A stretch of 40,000 bases of DNA. It comes from Symbiodinium natans. Lineage: Eukaryota > Sar > Dinophyceae > Suessiales > Symbiodiniaceae. The stretch is taken from contig CAJNDS010000891.1 in assembly GCA_905221605.1 (NCBI GenBank), positions 633,288 through 673,287 on the forward strand, read 5' to 3'. A program made the translations under genes and the position numbers. The notes beneath the pieces were generated by a model. It made no database searches. It saw only the letters and a list, made by a program, of their open reading frames with translations, and was not told where the DNA came from. Below, one piece after another: positions 1 through 10,800 of the stretch (within the stretch, counting starts at the first letter, position 1; each line of letters begins with the position of its first letter).

Positions 1-509
1 CCCGGGTCTCTCAGCCAGGATTTCGACGGTGAAACGGGCTCACTGCAGTGCAGAGGTGTGCAACAGCTTAGGGTTCAGGGTTTAGGGTTTAGGGCTAGGG
101 TTTAGGGTTTAGGGTTTAGGGTCTCGGGTTGATTGGGTTTGCTAAGCCAACAACCTACCTAAACCCTAAGCCCAAAAAGGATTTAGGGGTTAGGGTGCTT
201 AGGGATGTGGGGGTGTGCGATGATAGGGTACTTTCATGGGGTCCTTTCAAAAAGGGATCCTACTATTTGGGGCTCCCCTATTTTCGTAAACTCCCATGTT
301 GGGTCTATAGGGCTTTGTGTTAAGGGGTTTGGAGTTCGGGACTTGGGGCTGTGTTGGGTGGGATTGTGGGGTTGCAGGGTTGAGGGGCTCAAGGTTTGGG
401 AGCTTTAGGGTTTAGGGTTTAGGGCTTAGGGCTTAGGGCTTCGAGTTTAGTGTTTAGGGTTTAGGGTTGAGAGCTTAACAGCTTTGGGGTTTAGGGCTTC
501 TGCGGTGGC

Positions 510-561
510 TTATGTTGGGGTGCCTCTTCCTTCAAGCCCCAAAACAGCTGCAGCACGAGCT
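510..561 (-). CDS. Predicted terminal exon I-13 with TAA stop
   Basis: Acceptor GGTGTAG; one base completes the leucine codon from I-12, then ARAAAVLGLEGRGTPT and a TAA at 510-512. Another frame of this island is also open (LVLQLFWGLKEEAPQHKPPQ), so the ending is tentative. Confidence 0.4.
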
Positions 562-2179
562 CTACACCCTTAACCCTACACCCCAGACTCTAAACCCTCA
601 CAGGCGCTCTGTGAAGGAAATGCGTCGGTCGGTCGCAGCAACCTTAGAGCAGTCAGGGTTGAGGATTTCGGGCTTCGGGTTTGGGTTTTGGGGTTTGGGG
701 TTCGGGTGTTTAGGGTATGTCCCAGGCGAAAGGATGAGGTCCGCCGACCCTGGGTTGAGCCACGGTTTAGGGTTTAGGGTTTAGGGTTTAGGGTTTGGGG
801 TTGGGGGGGGAGTAGCGATACCCCGGCGTGTCCTTTTCCATGGAGGACCGTGAACTAGCACCGCTTGATTTCAGGGTAGGGAGGGTGTCCACCCCCTCGC
901 CAACCTACCCCCTTACACCCCCCGCCCCCACCGTCTAACAGTCTTGAATAGGGATGATAATCGGGGGTACTACCATCACTAGTATTGAGGACTGTTGGAG
1001 TTTAGGGTTTAGGGTTTAGGGTTTAGGGTTTAGGGTTTAAGGTTCAGGGTTTAGGGGGAACGTCCCAAGTTGAAAGCCTACATCCCTGAGGTTTGAAAGC
1101 CCGAAGCCCCCCCCCCACGACAAATCCAGGACAGGTTGCCACCAACGGCTTGTCGATCTCCGCCGGGATGATGTCCTTTTGTGTGGTTTAGGGTTTAGGG
1201 TTTAGGGTTTAGGGTTTAGGGTTTAGGTTTAGGGTTCAGGGGGTTCGACTGTAGAATTTATGCCCTAAACCCGAAACCCTAAACCACCCAGCATAGGCGA
1301 ACTTAGGGTTTAGGGTTTTTAGGGTTTAGGGTTTAGGGTTTAGGGTTTAGGGTTTAGGGTTCAGGGTTTAGGGTTTAGGGTTTAGGGGGACCTTTGGGGC
1401 CACCTGCACAACAAAGACCGAGCTTCTGCAGAGGGAGCTGCGAGGGCCTCTGCGTGAATGGCCTGGGCTGCGAGTTTTGGGTTTTGGGTCTTGGAGGGCT
1501 CTTATCGTATGGACAGGCCACGTCTCTAAGACCGTAGGGTTTAGGGTTCAGGTTTAGCGTTTAGGGGGGTGTATATATAGGGTTTAGGGTTTAGGGTTCC
1601 TGAACCCCCAAACCCTAAGCCCTATAAGCCCGAAGCCCTAAGCGATAAGCCCTAAGCCCTAAGCCCTAGACCCAAAACCCAAAACCCTAAACCCTACCTT
1701 GTAGACCCTGAATGTCGGGTTTAGGATTTACTGGCTTTAGGGTTCAGGGTTTGGGGCTTGAGTTTCTAAGAGCAGGGACTGGAGGGAGTGGCCGATAAGC
1801 ACAATCGCAGGAGTTTTAGGGTTTAGGGGTTCAGGGTTTAGGGTTTAGGGTTAAGGGTGTCCTCCAGGTGGTCCTACATGCAGGAGAAGCGGATTCGCCG
1901 TCGCTGCGGCTGATTGTGGTGGGAACGGCCCGTCAGTGCTATCCGTGCTGCCAGCTTGGGGTTTAAACCTGCAAGCTTTAGGAGCCCTAAACCCTAAACC
2001 CCAAACCCTAAACCCTAAACCCCAAACCCTAAACCCCGAACCCCAAACCCTAAACACTCTTAAACCCCCGCTCTGGAGCCACTCGTGCTTGGCCCCTTGC
2101 AGCATCTGCAAGACATGTTCCGAAACGTCCTCCTCTTGAACCCAAACGGTATCCCAAAAGCCTACCCGGTACCTTTTTT

Positions 2180-2222
<43 letters not shown>

Positions 2223-5200
2223 ACGGGTATTTTGGGGAGGCACATCTGGGTTTAGGGTTTAGGCTTTAGGGTTTAGGGCTTAGGATTTAAGGTTCAGGGG
2301 AGCCCTAAACCCTAGACGCTAAACCCTGAACCCTGAACTCCAAACCCCGAACCCCAAACCCTAAACCCCAAACCCTAAACCCTAAACCCTAGTTGGGGCT
2401 CCCTGAGGTTGGACCTTTGCCAGGCCTCGAGGGCAGCGGCAGTAGTGGTGGCGCTGCGCAGATCCGACACGTGCCTGAGGGTTTAGGGTTTAGGGTTTAG
2501 GGTTTCGGGTTTAGGGCTTATAGGCTGTGGGGTTTAGGAGGCATAGGGCTTAGGAGGTATGGGGTTTGGGGTTTAGGGTTTGGGGTTTCGGGCTTCGGGC
2601 TTAGGGTGTGGGGTGTAGGGTGCAGGGTTTATGTTTCAGGTTTGGGGTTGGGAGTCAAGAACCAGCAGGGTTTAGGGTACTCGTAGGAAGCCCCATACTC
2701 CCCCAGTTCAGGAAAAAGGACCTCAAAAAGGACCTGTAGGATCAACGAAGGTCGGTATGCCTTAACCCTAAGGGTCCAGGTACCTTTTTGGGGCACACTT
2801 GGGCCTTAAAGTACTTCCTATTATAGGGACTTTGCCCAAGTATATTAGAACAAGGTGCATGGACCCTTAGGGCAAGGGCTTCATAGGAAGGCCGTTAAAA
2901 CCCTCTGAACCCTAAACCCTAAACCCTAAACTGTCCCAAGGGCCTACCGAGGTTTTGGGCCTTCTGGGCATCGAGTTTAGGGCTTAGGGTTTGGAAGTTT
3001 ACGGCTCTTTCTGAGCATCTAGGCAGCCCAGCATCTTTTAAACCCTAAACCCTTTTTGGAGGTTGGTTACTTTATAAGGGCAACCAGAACCAAGAAAAGG
3101 GTACAGGGCACCACTCGCCACTCGGCTCCCACGGCACTAAGCCCTTGCCGGGTAGGGCCCACAGAAAGCCGATAGAACGTTAAGGATGGAGACGAGGCAA
3201 GGTGTAGGTACGAGCTGGTTCCTCTACCGGCCTAGAAGCCAATGTTGGGGCTTTGCTGGGGCTTAGCGCAAGGCCCTACCAGGAACATCCCAACCCTAAC
3301 GCCTAAAGCATACTGTACACCCTGATTCAACCCTAAACCCTAAACCCCCCTAAACCCCCTAAACCCCCTAAACCCCAACCCCCCCCCCCCCCCCCCCCCC
3401 CCAAACTGTGGGCTCAGAGCCGAGATGCTTCTTCAGCACCTCGACCAGCATCTTCCGCGTGAAGTCGTCGTTCGCCACGGCGTTAATGCAGAAGATCTGA
3501 GGAATTCAGGGGTTTTTCTGGGTTTCGGGTTTAGGGTTTAGTAGACTTCTGAACCCCTCCTACAAGTTTAACTTTTAGGCTCCTAATTGTACCAAGACCC
3601 GACAGGTTATAATCTTAGGGGCCAGCCAGAAGAAAGCCAAGTTTTGGTTTGCCGTGTACCCGGAACCCTAAACTCTAAGTTGGCTTAAGGAGGGATTCAG
3701 GGTTTAGAGGGCTGGACAAAATACTTTCAAGAAGTTGAGGTCTTGCAACCCGCTTCTTTGCAGAGGGTTTACGAGATAGACCCCTAAACAATAGGATGTC
3801 CTTATCATAAGGACCCAAAAAGGTACCCCTAAACCCTAAACCCTAAACCCTAAACCCTAAACCCTAAACCCCCATTTAGAGGGACGCCTCACGGGGGCCA
3901 GTTAGCGAGACGGCAGCAAAGCTTGTGGGCTCTCGGAAGCATTGCCTCCGCCCCTTTTTTTGACCTACAGTTTTATATGGGTTCTACCTAGTCATCTAGT
4001 TGTTGCTTAAGACCCCCCCCCCGAAAAAAAAAAGGAAATGTTCGTCCTCATAAGGGCAATGTAGGGATGATGATCGTTTTGGTTTGGGGTGCTTAAGCAA
4101 AGATAAGGGCAAGTAAGTACTACGAAACTGTAGGTAAGTAGAGTCCCAGGTAGGGCATCGATGTGTCTTTTTCCTAAACCCTAAACCCTAAACCCTAAAC
4201 CCTAAACCCTATACCCTATAATACTATACCCGAAACCCCAAACCCCAAACCCTAAACCCCAAACCCCCAACCCTAAACCCTAATCCCTAAACCCGAAACC
4301 CCAAACCCGAAACCCTAAACCCTAAACCCTAAACCCCAAACCCCAAACCCTAAACCCTAAACCCCAAACCGGCCACCCGGGCCTCCGCCGACAGCAACTC
4401 GACCAAGCCCCGGGTCTGCTGTCGCTGCGACTCCGCGGGGACCAGCCTGGGTTAGGGTTTGGGTTTGGTTGAGGGTTTAGGGTTTAGGGTTAGGGGTTTA
4501 GGGTTTAGGGTTTAGGGCTTAGGGCTTAGGGTTTAGGGTTTAGGTTTAGGGTTTAGGGTTTAGGGTTTAGGGTTTAGGGTTTAGGGTTTAGGGTTTAGGG
4601 TTTAGGGTTTAGGGTTTAGGGTTTAGGGTTTAGGGTTTAGGGTTTAGGGTTTAGGGTTTAGGGTTTAGGGTTTAGGGGCCTGCGGTGGAAGCACTTTTGA
4701 CTTCGCAAGTTTTGGGTTTTCTAGGGTTTAGGGTTTAGGGTTAAGGGTTTAGGTTTTAGGGTTTAGGGCTTAGGGCTTCAGAGTTGGGAGTTCAGGGCTC
4801 ACATTAGAGCTTAGGATGTAGGGTCTGGAGGGTGTAAGGATCAGGGCTGAGGGCTTATGATTTTGGGGTTACGATGGCTTTAGGTTCCCCCTAAACCCCT
4901 AAACCCCTAAACCCCTAAACCCCTAAACCCCTAAACCCCTAAACCCTAAACCCTAAACCCTAAACCCTAAACCCTAAACCCTAAACCCTAAACGGATGCA
5001 CTTGGGCTTTAAAGCAGCTGCTGTAGAGCGACTGTGGTGGTGAAATTTTGAAGTACATGGACCCGTGAGTTTCTAGGGTTTAGGGTTCTGGGGGCTTGCG
5101 AAAACTCGGGGTACCTGTCTGAGGAAGTCCTTGTAAGGGACACCGCGCAAGCCTCTCAGACACACCTGTTCTGTTTAGGGTGTTTGGGGGTTTAGGGTTT

Positions 5201-5979
5201 AGGGTTTAGGGTTTAGGGTTTAGGGTTTAGGGTTTAGGTTGTAGGGCACACCTGTTCCGGTGTTTCGGTGAAGGGGTTGGCGTTTACGGAACTTAGATGA
5301 AGTTAGAGTTGAGGGTTTAGAGTTTGGGGATTTTAGGGTTTCGGGAAGGAACTTGGATGAAGTGTCGGGGTTCAACAGGGCGTAGGGAACTTGAATGTGG
5401 GCAGATGCGGTCTTTGGGGCTCTTAGGGGCTCAGGGCTGTGGTGTTAAGGGTTCACTTGCTGGTTCCTGGGCTTATGTGTTGTGGTCGAGGCGCTCCCCG
5501 GGACCACCCAGCAGGGAAGGCCGCTGTGGGCGCCTCAAGCAACCCGAAAGCACTTAGGGTGTAGCGTGCAGGGTGTTTAGCATTTAGGGTTTAGGGTTTA
5601 GGGTTTAGGGTAAGGGGTTTCGGGTTAAAGGTTCGGTTGTTTGTTTTTGAGGTTCTGTCTTAAGTCAGGGGCTTAGGCTTGGGAATCAAGTGATTTAGGA
5701 GGGGGTCGAGGGATTTTGGGTGTTTCGAGCTTGGGGTCTGGGGCTTTACGGGCTTGGGGTTGAGGGGTTTCGGGGAAGAACCCCAAAACTAAAATCCTAA
5801 AACCTAAGCCCTAAACCCTAAACCCTAAACACTCCAGGTTTGTCGTGCCTTGTGGTCTTTTGGAAACCCTACACCTAGTTTGGAGGTTTCAGGGTTTGCA
5901 GCCTCGGGTGCGAGTGGCGGAAAGACGTTGCGCTCTGCACATTGGCAGTCAGGGATTCGGGTCGGCAGGCGGGCTCCAT
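510..5979 (-). CDS. Gene model I: multi-exon gene of unknown function
   Basis: Thirteen predicted exons, 5' to 3': 5927-5979, 5457-5523, 5115-5165, 4994-5031, 4370-4446, 3407-3496, 2415-2474, 2066-2172, 1878-1954, 1119-1175, 822-854, 602-642, 510-561. A methionine opens the first listed exon directly after a TTTCAG acceptor, so a 5' untranslated exon may lie further right. Phases agree from 5979 to 4370 and again from 2474 to the TAA at 510-512. The junctions around 3407-3496 do not fit, so at least one exon is missing there. The peptide has a helical, leucine- and glutamate-rich middle and matches no family I recognise. Introns are filled with telomere-type repeats and element copies of families C and D. 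Individual exons are better supported than the joined model. Confidence 0.5.
602..642 (-). CDS. Predicted exon I-12
   Basis: Acceptor CTCTAAG, donor GTGAGGG, the latter close to the general consensus. It reads VAATDRRISFTER plus two bases, in phase with the last exon. Confidence 0.5.
822..854 (-). CDS. Predicted micro-exon I-11
   Basis: Acceptor GTGCTAG, donor GTATCG, 11 codons (FTVLHGKGHAG), flush at both ends and in phase with both neighbours. At 33 bases it could be a chance open stretch. Confidence 0.4.
900..1071. mobile_element. Family A palindromic MITE-like copy A1, interrupted by telomere-type repeats
   Basis: The palindromic core (AACAGTC...GGACTGTT) at 938-997 and the right terminus GGGGGAACGTCCCAA at about 1054-1068 are both present. 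About eight TTTAGGG-type units separate them at 1000-1053, where other copies run straight through. Confidence 0.6.
1119..1175 (-). CDS. Predicted exon I-10
   Basis: Acceptor CAAAAG, donor GTGGGG continuing into a G run on the coding strand. It is exactly 19 codons, DIIPAEIDKPLVATCPGFV, flush at both ends. Confidence 0.6.
1878..1954 (-). CDS. Predicted exon I-9
   Basis: Weak acceptor CCCCAAG, donor GTAGGA. Two split bases plus 25 codons including STDSTDGPFPPQSAAATANP. It is one of two islands whose flanking telomere-type repeats have the opposite orientation to the usual pattern; a plus-strand reading is therefore not excluded. Confidence 0.45.
2066..2172 (-). CDS. Predicted exon I-8
   Basis: Acceptor AAAAG preceded on the coding strand by about 30 C and a run of A; donor GTTTAAG. 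One split base plus 35 codons including QEEDVSEHVLQMLQGAKHEW, plus one base. Composition is clearly protein-like and amphipathic. Confidence 0.65.
2190..2221 (+). repeat. Poly-G tract of about 32 bases
   Basis: An uninterrupted G run follows a run of T. On the coding strand of model I this is C-rich then A-rich and sits immediately upstream of the acceptor of exon I-8, where a pyrimidine tract is expected. Confidence 0.9.
2415..2474 (-). CDS. Predicted exon I-7
   Basis: Acceptor CCTCAG, donor GTCCAA. In the frame that fits the next exon it reads HVSDLRSATTTAAALEAWQ plus two bases. The flush frame is also open, so the frame choice depends on the join. Confidence 0.55.
2764..2879. repeat. Family D inverted-repeat element copy D1
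   Basis: Arms at about 2766-2786 and 2852-2872 are imperfect reverse complements (CCCTAAGGGTCCAGGTACCTT against AAGGTGCATGGACCCTTAGG). Related sequence recurs at 8104-8224 and 21528-21690, which marks it as a dispersed family. Confidence 0.55.
3034..3130. repeat. Family C element copy C1 with telomere units inside
   Basis: The segment AGGTTGGTTACTTTATAAGG with a downstream AAAAGGGTACA matches copies at 18568-18676 and 24069-24155. Here AAACCCTAAACCC stands where the other copies have a non-telomeric spacer. Confidence 0.5.
3377..3402 (-). repeat. Poly-C tract
   Basis: About 25 C on the plus strand. On the coding strand it is poly-G directly downstream of the donor of exon I-6. Confidence 0.9.
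3407..3496 (-). CDS. Predicted exon I-6
   Basis: Acceptor CCTCAG, donor GTTTGGGG that runs straight into a run of about 25 G on the coding strand. It is exactly 30 codons, beginning IFCINAVANDDFTRKMLVEV. Its phase does not match either neighbour, so adjoining exons are probably missing. Confidence 0.65.
4370..4446 (-). CDS. Predicted exon I-5
   Basis: Acceptor CCCAG, donor GTTTGGGG inside a telomere-like tract. One split base plus 25 codons, beginning LVPAESQRQQTRGLVELLSA, with a strong bias to G/C at third positions. It looks alpha-helical. Confidence 0.65.
4470..4677 (+). repeat. Long TTTAGGG array
   Basis: About 28 units, almost pure from 4555 onward, with a few CTTAGGG and TTAGGGG variants at the left end. 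Confidence 0.95.
4886..4993 (-). repeat. CCCCTAAA octamer array passing into CCCTAAA heptamers
   Basis: About eight 8-base units (CCCCTAAA) change abruptly to 7-base units, ending exactly at the donor of exon I-4. Confidence 0.9.
4994..5031 (-). CDS. Predicted micro-exon I-4
   Basis: Acceptor ACCACAG, donor GTTTAGGG formed by the adjoining telomere-type array. Its 38 bases read SLYSSCFKAQVH plus two bases (CC), completed by the first G of exon I-5 to a proline codon. Confidence 0.5.
5115..5165 (-). CDS. Predicted exon I-3
   Basis: Acceptor AACAG, donor GTACCC, exactly 17 codons (VCLRGLRGVPYKDFLRQ). The intron that follows is only 83 bases long and carries CCCTAAA units on the coding strand upstream of the next acceptor. 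Confidence 0.6.
5457..5523 (-). CDS. Predicted exon I-2
   Basis: Acceptor CCCACAG, donor GTGAAC. It contributes one split base and 22 codons, beginning GLPCWVVPGSASTTTHKPRN, and ends flush. An acceptor ten bases upstream (TTGAG) is also possible. Confidence 0.45.
5927..5979 (-). CDS. Predicted exon I-1, possible start codon
   Basis: Acceptor TTTCAG is followed by ATG; donor GTCTTT. The peptide begins MEPACRPESLTANVQSA and ends with two bases of a split codon, which the single leading base of exon I-2 completes. The frame stays open past this donor, so a longer exon is possible. Confidence 0.45.
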
Positions 5980-6728
5980 CTGAAACCCCCACCCAGCTAA
6001 GCCCTGCTCAACCCTCTAAGCCCTACTAAACCCTCAACCTTCTGTAAGGGACTCTTCCCAAGTGGCACCCATAGAAAGGGCACCTGCCCAAAAACAGTCC
6101 CCACAACTCACCTGCATTTCTCAGGCTCCAAGTATGGGGTAGAACCCTCGTATACACAATAATCGTAAGGGCCCATACTTGGGACCCCTGTAAGCCAGGG
6201 TAAGGGACCATACCATGGGCCCATGGGGCCAAACTTATATTCGTAGAACAACATTCTTAGAGGAGACCCCTGTTCTCTTACACAAAAAGAAGAAGTCAAA
6301 CTCAAAAAAAGAGCCAGAGCACCGTCCCTGAAAACCCCGAAGCCCAGCCGGAAACCCCAAGCCGCCTAAGGCCCCCTAAACCTTGAAAACCACTTCCACA
6401 ACATCAAAATCATAAAGCGTGCTTATTTCGGGAATCTAACCCCCCCCCCCCTCCTCCACCCCCCTTGGTTCATGGGACTCTGCCTTAGACCCAACGGTTG
6501 TACCCTTGGGTTTGGGGACCCTTTCCAAATTCTCTTAAGGGAATATAACGGCCATATTCGAAGTAAAGGAAAGGAACCTCTCAGGGTTTAGGGTTTAGGG
6601 TTTAGGGTTTAGGGTTTAGGGTTTAGGGTTTAGGGCCTAGGGTTTAGGGCTCAAACCCTAAACCCTAAACCCAGAGGGTACGAGTCTTGATCCCTTGACT
6701 GGTTCCTTATGACAAGGCCTAAAGCTTG

Positions 6729-6815
6729 TCATGTTCCCCCTTACACTAACAGTCCTTCATAGGGATAATGATAACGGGGTACCATAATCCCGATTAAGGA
6801 CTGCTAGCATCCCAA
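6729..6815. mobile_element. Family A copy A2
   Basis: Left terminus ATGTTCCCCCTTACACTAAC, central palindrome and right arm AAGGACTGCTAGCAT are present. About ten bases of the right terminus (the AAGGGGGAAC segment) are missing before CCCAA. Confidence 0.6.
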
Positions 6816-6832
6816 CCGAGAATCCTAAGCCT

Positions 6833-6938
6833 AAACCCTAAACCCTAAACCCTAAACCCTAAACCCTAAACCCTAAACCCTAAACCCTAAACCCTAAACC
6901 CTAAACCCTAAACCCTAAACCCTAAACCCTAAACCCTA
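6833..6938 (-). repeat. CCCTAAA array
   Basis: About 15 uninterrupted units, directly right of the family A copy and left of a GC-rich island. Confidence 0.95.
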
Positions 6939-7789
6939 GGCTTGCCAGACGAAGGCACGGCTTCGAGGGCAACTCCTCGAAGGCGGTTCAGGGCATTTCA
7001 TGAGGGTGTGGGTGTTGAGAACTCCAAACCCTAAACCCTAAACCCTAAACCCTAAACCCTAAACCCCAAACCCTAAACCCTAAACCCTAGGGCTTAGGGT
7101 TTAGGGGCTTAGGGTTTAGGGGTCTTTGGGTTCGAGTTTCGGGCTGGGGGTTTGGAGGCTGAGGGCATGGGCTTCTGTAACTCTACATACCTGCAGTTGA
7201 AGGTCCAGCCAGGGTCTAGAATCATTAGGAGCCAGGTCTATCGCAACTACTTAAGCGTATTTAGGCAAAACGCATTCTTTCCAAGAGCGTTCTACCCTAA
7301 ACCCTTAACCCTAAACCCTAAACCTTTAAGTCAAACGCCACCCCTCCCGTCCCGGCCCAGATTTCTTTCGCAGAGAGAGCCAAGCTAGATGAAAGTAGAT
7401 GCTTCGCATTCGTGCACCTACTCTAAGTCTCTTGGGTTTGAGTCCCCAGAACCCTCCCTACGAGGTACCAGTCCCTCAGTAGGAGGGTCCTTGGAGCCTT
7501 AGGGTAGTTCAGGAACTAGCTAACTAACCTGTCGGAAAAAATATCATTCTCACTGACCAGGATCAACTCGCGACCCGAGAACACCCCGCGACAAAAAAAA
7601 ACACTCTATACATATCTATATCTATATATATAATCGAAATAAGATCAAGAAAATAACAATAAACATAATAATAGTCATATCATTAATAATCGTAGTAATC
7701 ATTCTAATAGCACTAAAAAGTAATATCCGACAACAGGCTCTTCAACCCCAAACCCCCGAACCCCAAACCCCAAACCCTAAACCCTGAAC

Positions 7790-7834
7790 CCACACTGCTG
7801 GGTCAGGGACACGCGAAAGCTCTTCCAGGATATC
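7790..7834 (-). CDS. Predicted exon II-10
   Basis: Acceptor CTGTGCAG, donor GTTCAGGG. Read flush it gives DILEELSRVPDPAVW; read in phase with II-9 it gives ISWKSFRVSLTQQC. Both are open, so the frame is undecided. Confidence 0.5.
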
Positions 7835-10800
7835 CTGCACAGAGCGGCCAGGGAAACCCTAAACCCTAAACCCTAAACCCCAAACCCTCAACCTGGGATT
7901 CAAGGACACTGCGTCTGATATCAAGACATGGGAACCTTAGACGAGAAATACCTAGTCTTGCGGCTGCGTATGTCACTTTTTTTGTGAACGCCCCAAACAA
8001 AGCATCCCATCCGGCACTAGTTAGCCTACGACAACGGACGCCCCTGAACGACCGAGCCTCAGCGTACCTGATTGGGGGAGGGTATTTCCCCTCAAGGAAC
8101 AATGGCCGTGTACCTAATTTGTATATACTTGGGCCCTAAAGTCACTTTCTAGGAAGTGGAACATAGGGGGCATACTTTGGGCTTTCTTGGTTGATGCATA
8201 GGCGCCCTTAGGGCTTGGGCATCCCAATGCTTGTGAGGGAGGGGCTTTGAAAAAAAGGTTAGGATTCCTCAGCCCGAAACCCTAAACCCTAAGCCCTAAA
8301 CCCTAAACCCTAAACCAAGAACCTGCAAAGCCGCTCCCACCCCAAAAAGTCAACACTGATCCTCAAATGTCGATTGTTCGTTTTCCGTAAGGATCCCAGG
8401 ACCCCTTTCCAGGGTTCCATGTATGGGCCCTTAACTTCTATGCACTCAGAAGGGTGGCTAAAAATTAAATTTTTAGCTGAGATATTAAGAAACCCAATAA
8501 ACCCAAAAAGGCTAAGGATCTAAAGTTACAGTAAAGCACTACAAAGTATTAATTTGGGACCCCGGCTCTATAACCCTCTTCTACACTATACATGATAAGG
8601 GCCCATACTTCGGATCCCTCTACCAAAAAGCCACACTAAGTACCTCCTAGGGAGGGCTCTGGGGTCTCAATTTCTGTTTAGGGTTTAGGGTTTAGGGTTT
8701 AGGATTTAGGGTTTACGGTGTTGGGCGGCCGGGGGGGGGGGGGGAAGAGCCTTGGTGATCTCGCTTTTCGATAAAGTTGCTTCTTCTACGTGCTCGAATG
8801 TGGATATTCAAGTATTTTCAAATAAGATATATCTTCCAAGTCCTCAAGTGTAGTTTTCTTTGCTTTCCTTTTTTTAGATTGAGGTCTTTCTGTTGTCGTG
8901 CATGTAGTACATCGAAGTGCAATCACGGTTGTGATCTGTCATTCGGGGCTTGCCTGTGACCCAAGAAGGAACTACATTCGAGCCCTTGTGTTCGCGTTGC
9001 ATTCCCATAGGGCAGCCCTAAACCCCTAAAAACCCCTAAACCCTGAACCCTGAACCCTAAACCCTAAACCCTAAACCCTAAATCCACGCGAAGGGGGGGA
9101 GATCAGCCTCCATGCTGACACGCTCGCGAGGCGACTGCTGCCGGATGGCCTGAAAGCTTTCGAGTCTTTGATGGTTTGATGGGGGGGGGGGGGGGGGGGC
9201 GTACCGAGAGGTTTAGGGTTTAGGGTTTAGGGTTTAGGGTCTCGGGTGGGTGTGGGTCATGGTGGAGTTAGGTTCAGGGTTTAGGATTTAAGGGTTAAGG
9301 GTTTAGGGCTTAGGGTTTAAGGGTTTAGGGCCTAGAGCCTAGCTAGGGTTTAGGGCTTTGCCATAAAGCTATAAATTCATGCCAGAGTCAAGTCTCGCTT
9401 AAGTTTCAGGCAGACGGAGATGAAACCATGCACGAGGAATTTGGCGTTGTGATTCTACAAGGACAAGACTGACGGCTTGTAAACCCTAAACCCTCAACCC
9501 TAAACCCTAAGAGCTTTAGGACTTGATGATTATAAGACTGAGGATCCTAGAGGTTTGGGAGGGGGGGGGTGCTGTTCTAGGTGCGGCTGTGCTGAAGGAT
9601 GTAGGATCTAGCGTGTAGGATATAGGGTTTAGGGTGTAGGGTTTAGGGATTAGGGTCCGATGTGGGGGTTTTGCCTAAGGGGTTTTTCAGGGCTTGTATA
9701 GGGCTAAGGGTCCGGTTAAGGGTTTAGGGTTTAGGGTTTAGGGTTTAGGGTTTGGGGTTTATAGGATTTAGGGTGTAGGCGGCTTCTTGCTCGCGTCCGG
9801 AGCCCACAGCTCTGCTGGGGGTAGGGTTCAGGGTCTGGGGTCTAGGGTCTAGGGTCCAGGGTCTAGGGTCTAGGGTTTAGGGTTCAGGGTTCAGGGTTTA
9901 GGGCTTAGGGCTTAGGGCTTAGGGGTTTGATAGGGGTTAGGGTGTATAGGGCGACCTCCTGTTAGTCATCGAATCCGAAGAAAAAAGCCCAACTAGCTTG
10001 ACTCTAAGCCCTATGAAGGGACGACAGCTCTCGCTGCCAGCTGGACCCCTAAACCCTAAACCCTAGACCCTAAACCCTGAACCCTGTACCCTATACCCTA
10101 AACCCTATACCCCATCCCCTCCCCGCCTCCCCAAACCCCACCCCACCCCTTTCCCTAAACCCTAAACCCCAAACCACAGACCCCAAAAACCCTAAACTCC
10201 AAACCCTAAACCCTACCCCCCGCCACCCGCACCCACAGCAAAAAGCTACCTTGACGCGGTTCTCCTCACCCTCCAGGTAGCGCATGCTCTTAGCGCGAGC
10301 CTCCTCTGACCTGGGCAACTTCGCGTACCGTTTAAGGTTCGGGGTGTAGGGTTTAGGCCTGGGAAACTTCGCAGTGCCGTTTAGGGTTTCGGGTTCAGGG
10401 CTTAAGGTTTGGCGGCTTTGGGCTTATAGGGTTTGGGGTTTAGGGCTTATAGGGCATAGGATTTATAGAGTTCATAGAGTTCATAGGGTTTAGGGCTTGT
10501 AGGGCTTAAAGGGCTTTAGGGTTTCTAGGGTTGAGGCCTACAGGGATGATAGGGTTTTGGGCTTATAGGGACTATTGGGTTTACAGGGTTTACAGGGTCT
10601 TATATGGTTTATAGCAGGGTTAGTAGACATTCTAGTAGGCTCTAGGGTTTATAGGGTTCTGGGGCTTTGAGGTTTTGGGGTACCCAGTCTGGAATCCCAG
10701 TTGACGCCTTGTTGGCCTGGACTGGGTACCCCCCCAAATGCTAGGGTCATGACCGAATTCTATCACGAAGGAAATTCCATCAGTTACACCAATCACAAAA

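Larger units (their letters stand above)
5980..7789. other. Gene-poor interval: telomere arrays, element copies, one ambiguous GC-rich island
   Basis: A GGGCCCATACTT-containing palindromic element (family G) lies at about 6140-6225, a C run near 6440, a family A copy at 6729-6815 and arrays at 6590-6655, 6833-6938 and 7027-7088. The GC-rich island at 6940-7013 is open in frames of both strands and its strand cannot be settled. An AT-rich stretch fills 7606-7725. The 78-codon plus-strand ORF at 7152-7388 is not convincing. Confidence 0.7.

Noticed and set aside
1-800. A chromosome end
   Set aside because: TTTAGGG tracts are degenerate, occur in both orientations and continue through the entire window with unique DNA between them.
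1851-2243. Minus-strand 130-codon ORF containing repeated FRVWGLG
   Set aside because: Most of it is translated telomere-type repeat and homopolymer; only the embedded exon-like parts (1878-1954, 2066-2172) were kept.
3870-3965. Possible exon between I-5 and I-6
   Set aside because: The island is GC-rich and open in two frames, but no choice of acceptor and donor satisfies the phases of both neighbours.
7380-7470. tRNA-like sequence with GGGTTTGAGTCCCC
   Set aside because: It resembles a tRNA T-arm, but no matching acceptor stem, D-arm or anticodon arm could be found.
9411-9480. Plus-strand exon (TTTCAG acceptor, ADGDETMHEEFGVVILQGQD)
   Set aside because: Attractive alone, but no neighbouring plus-strand exon exists and the minus strand fits the surrounding model; not excluded.
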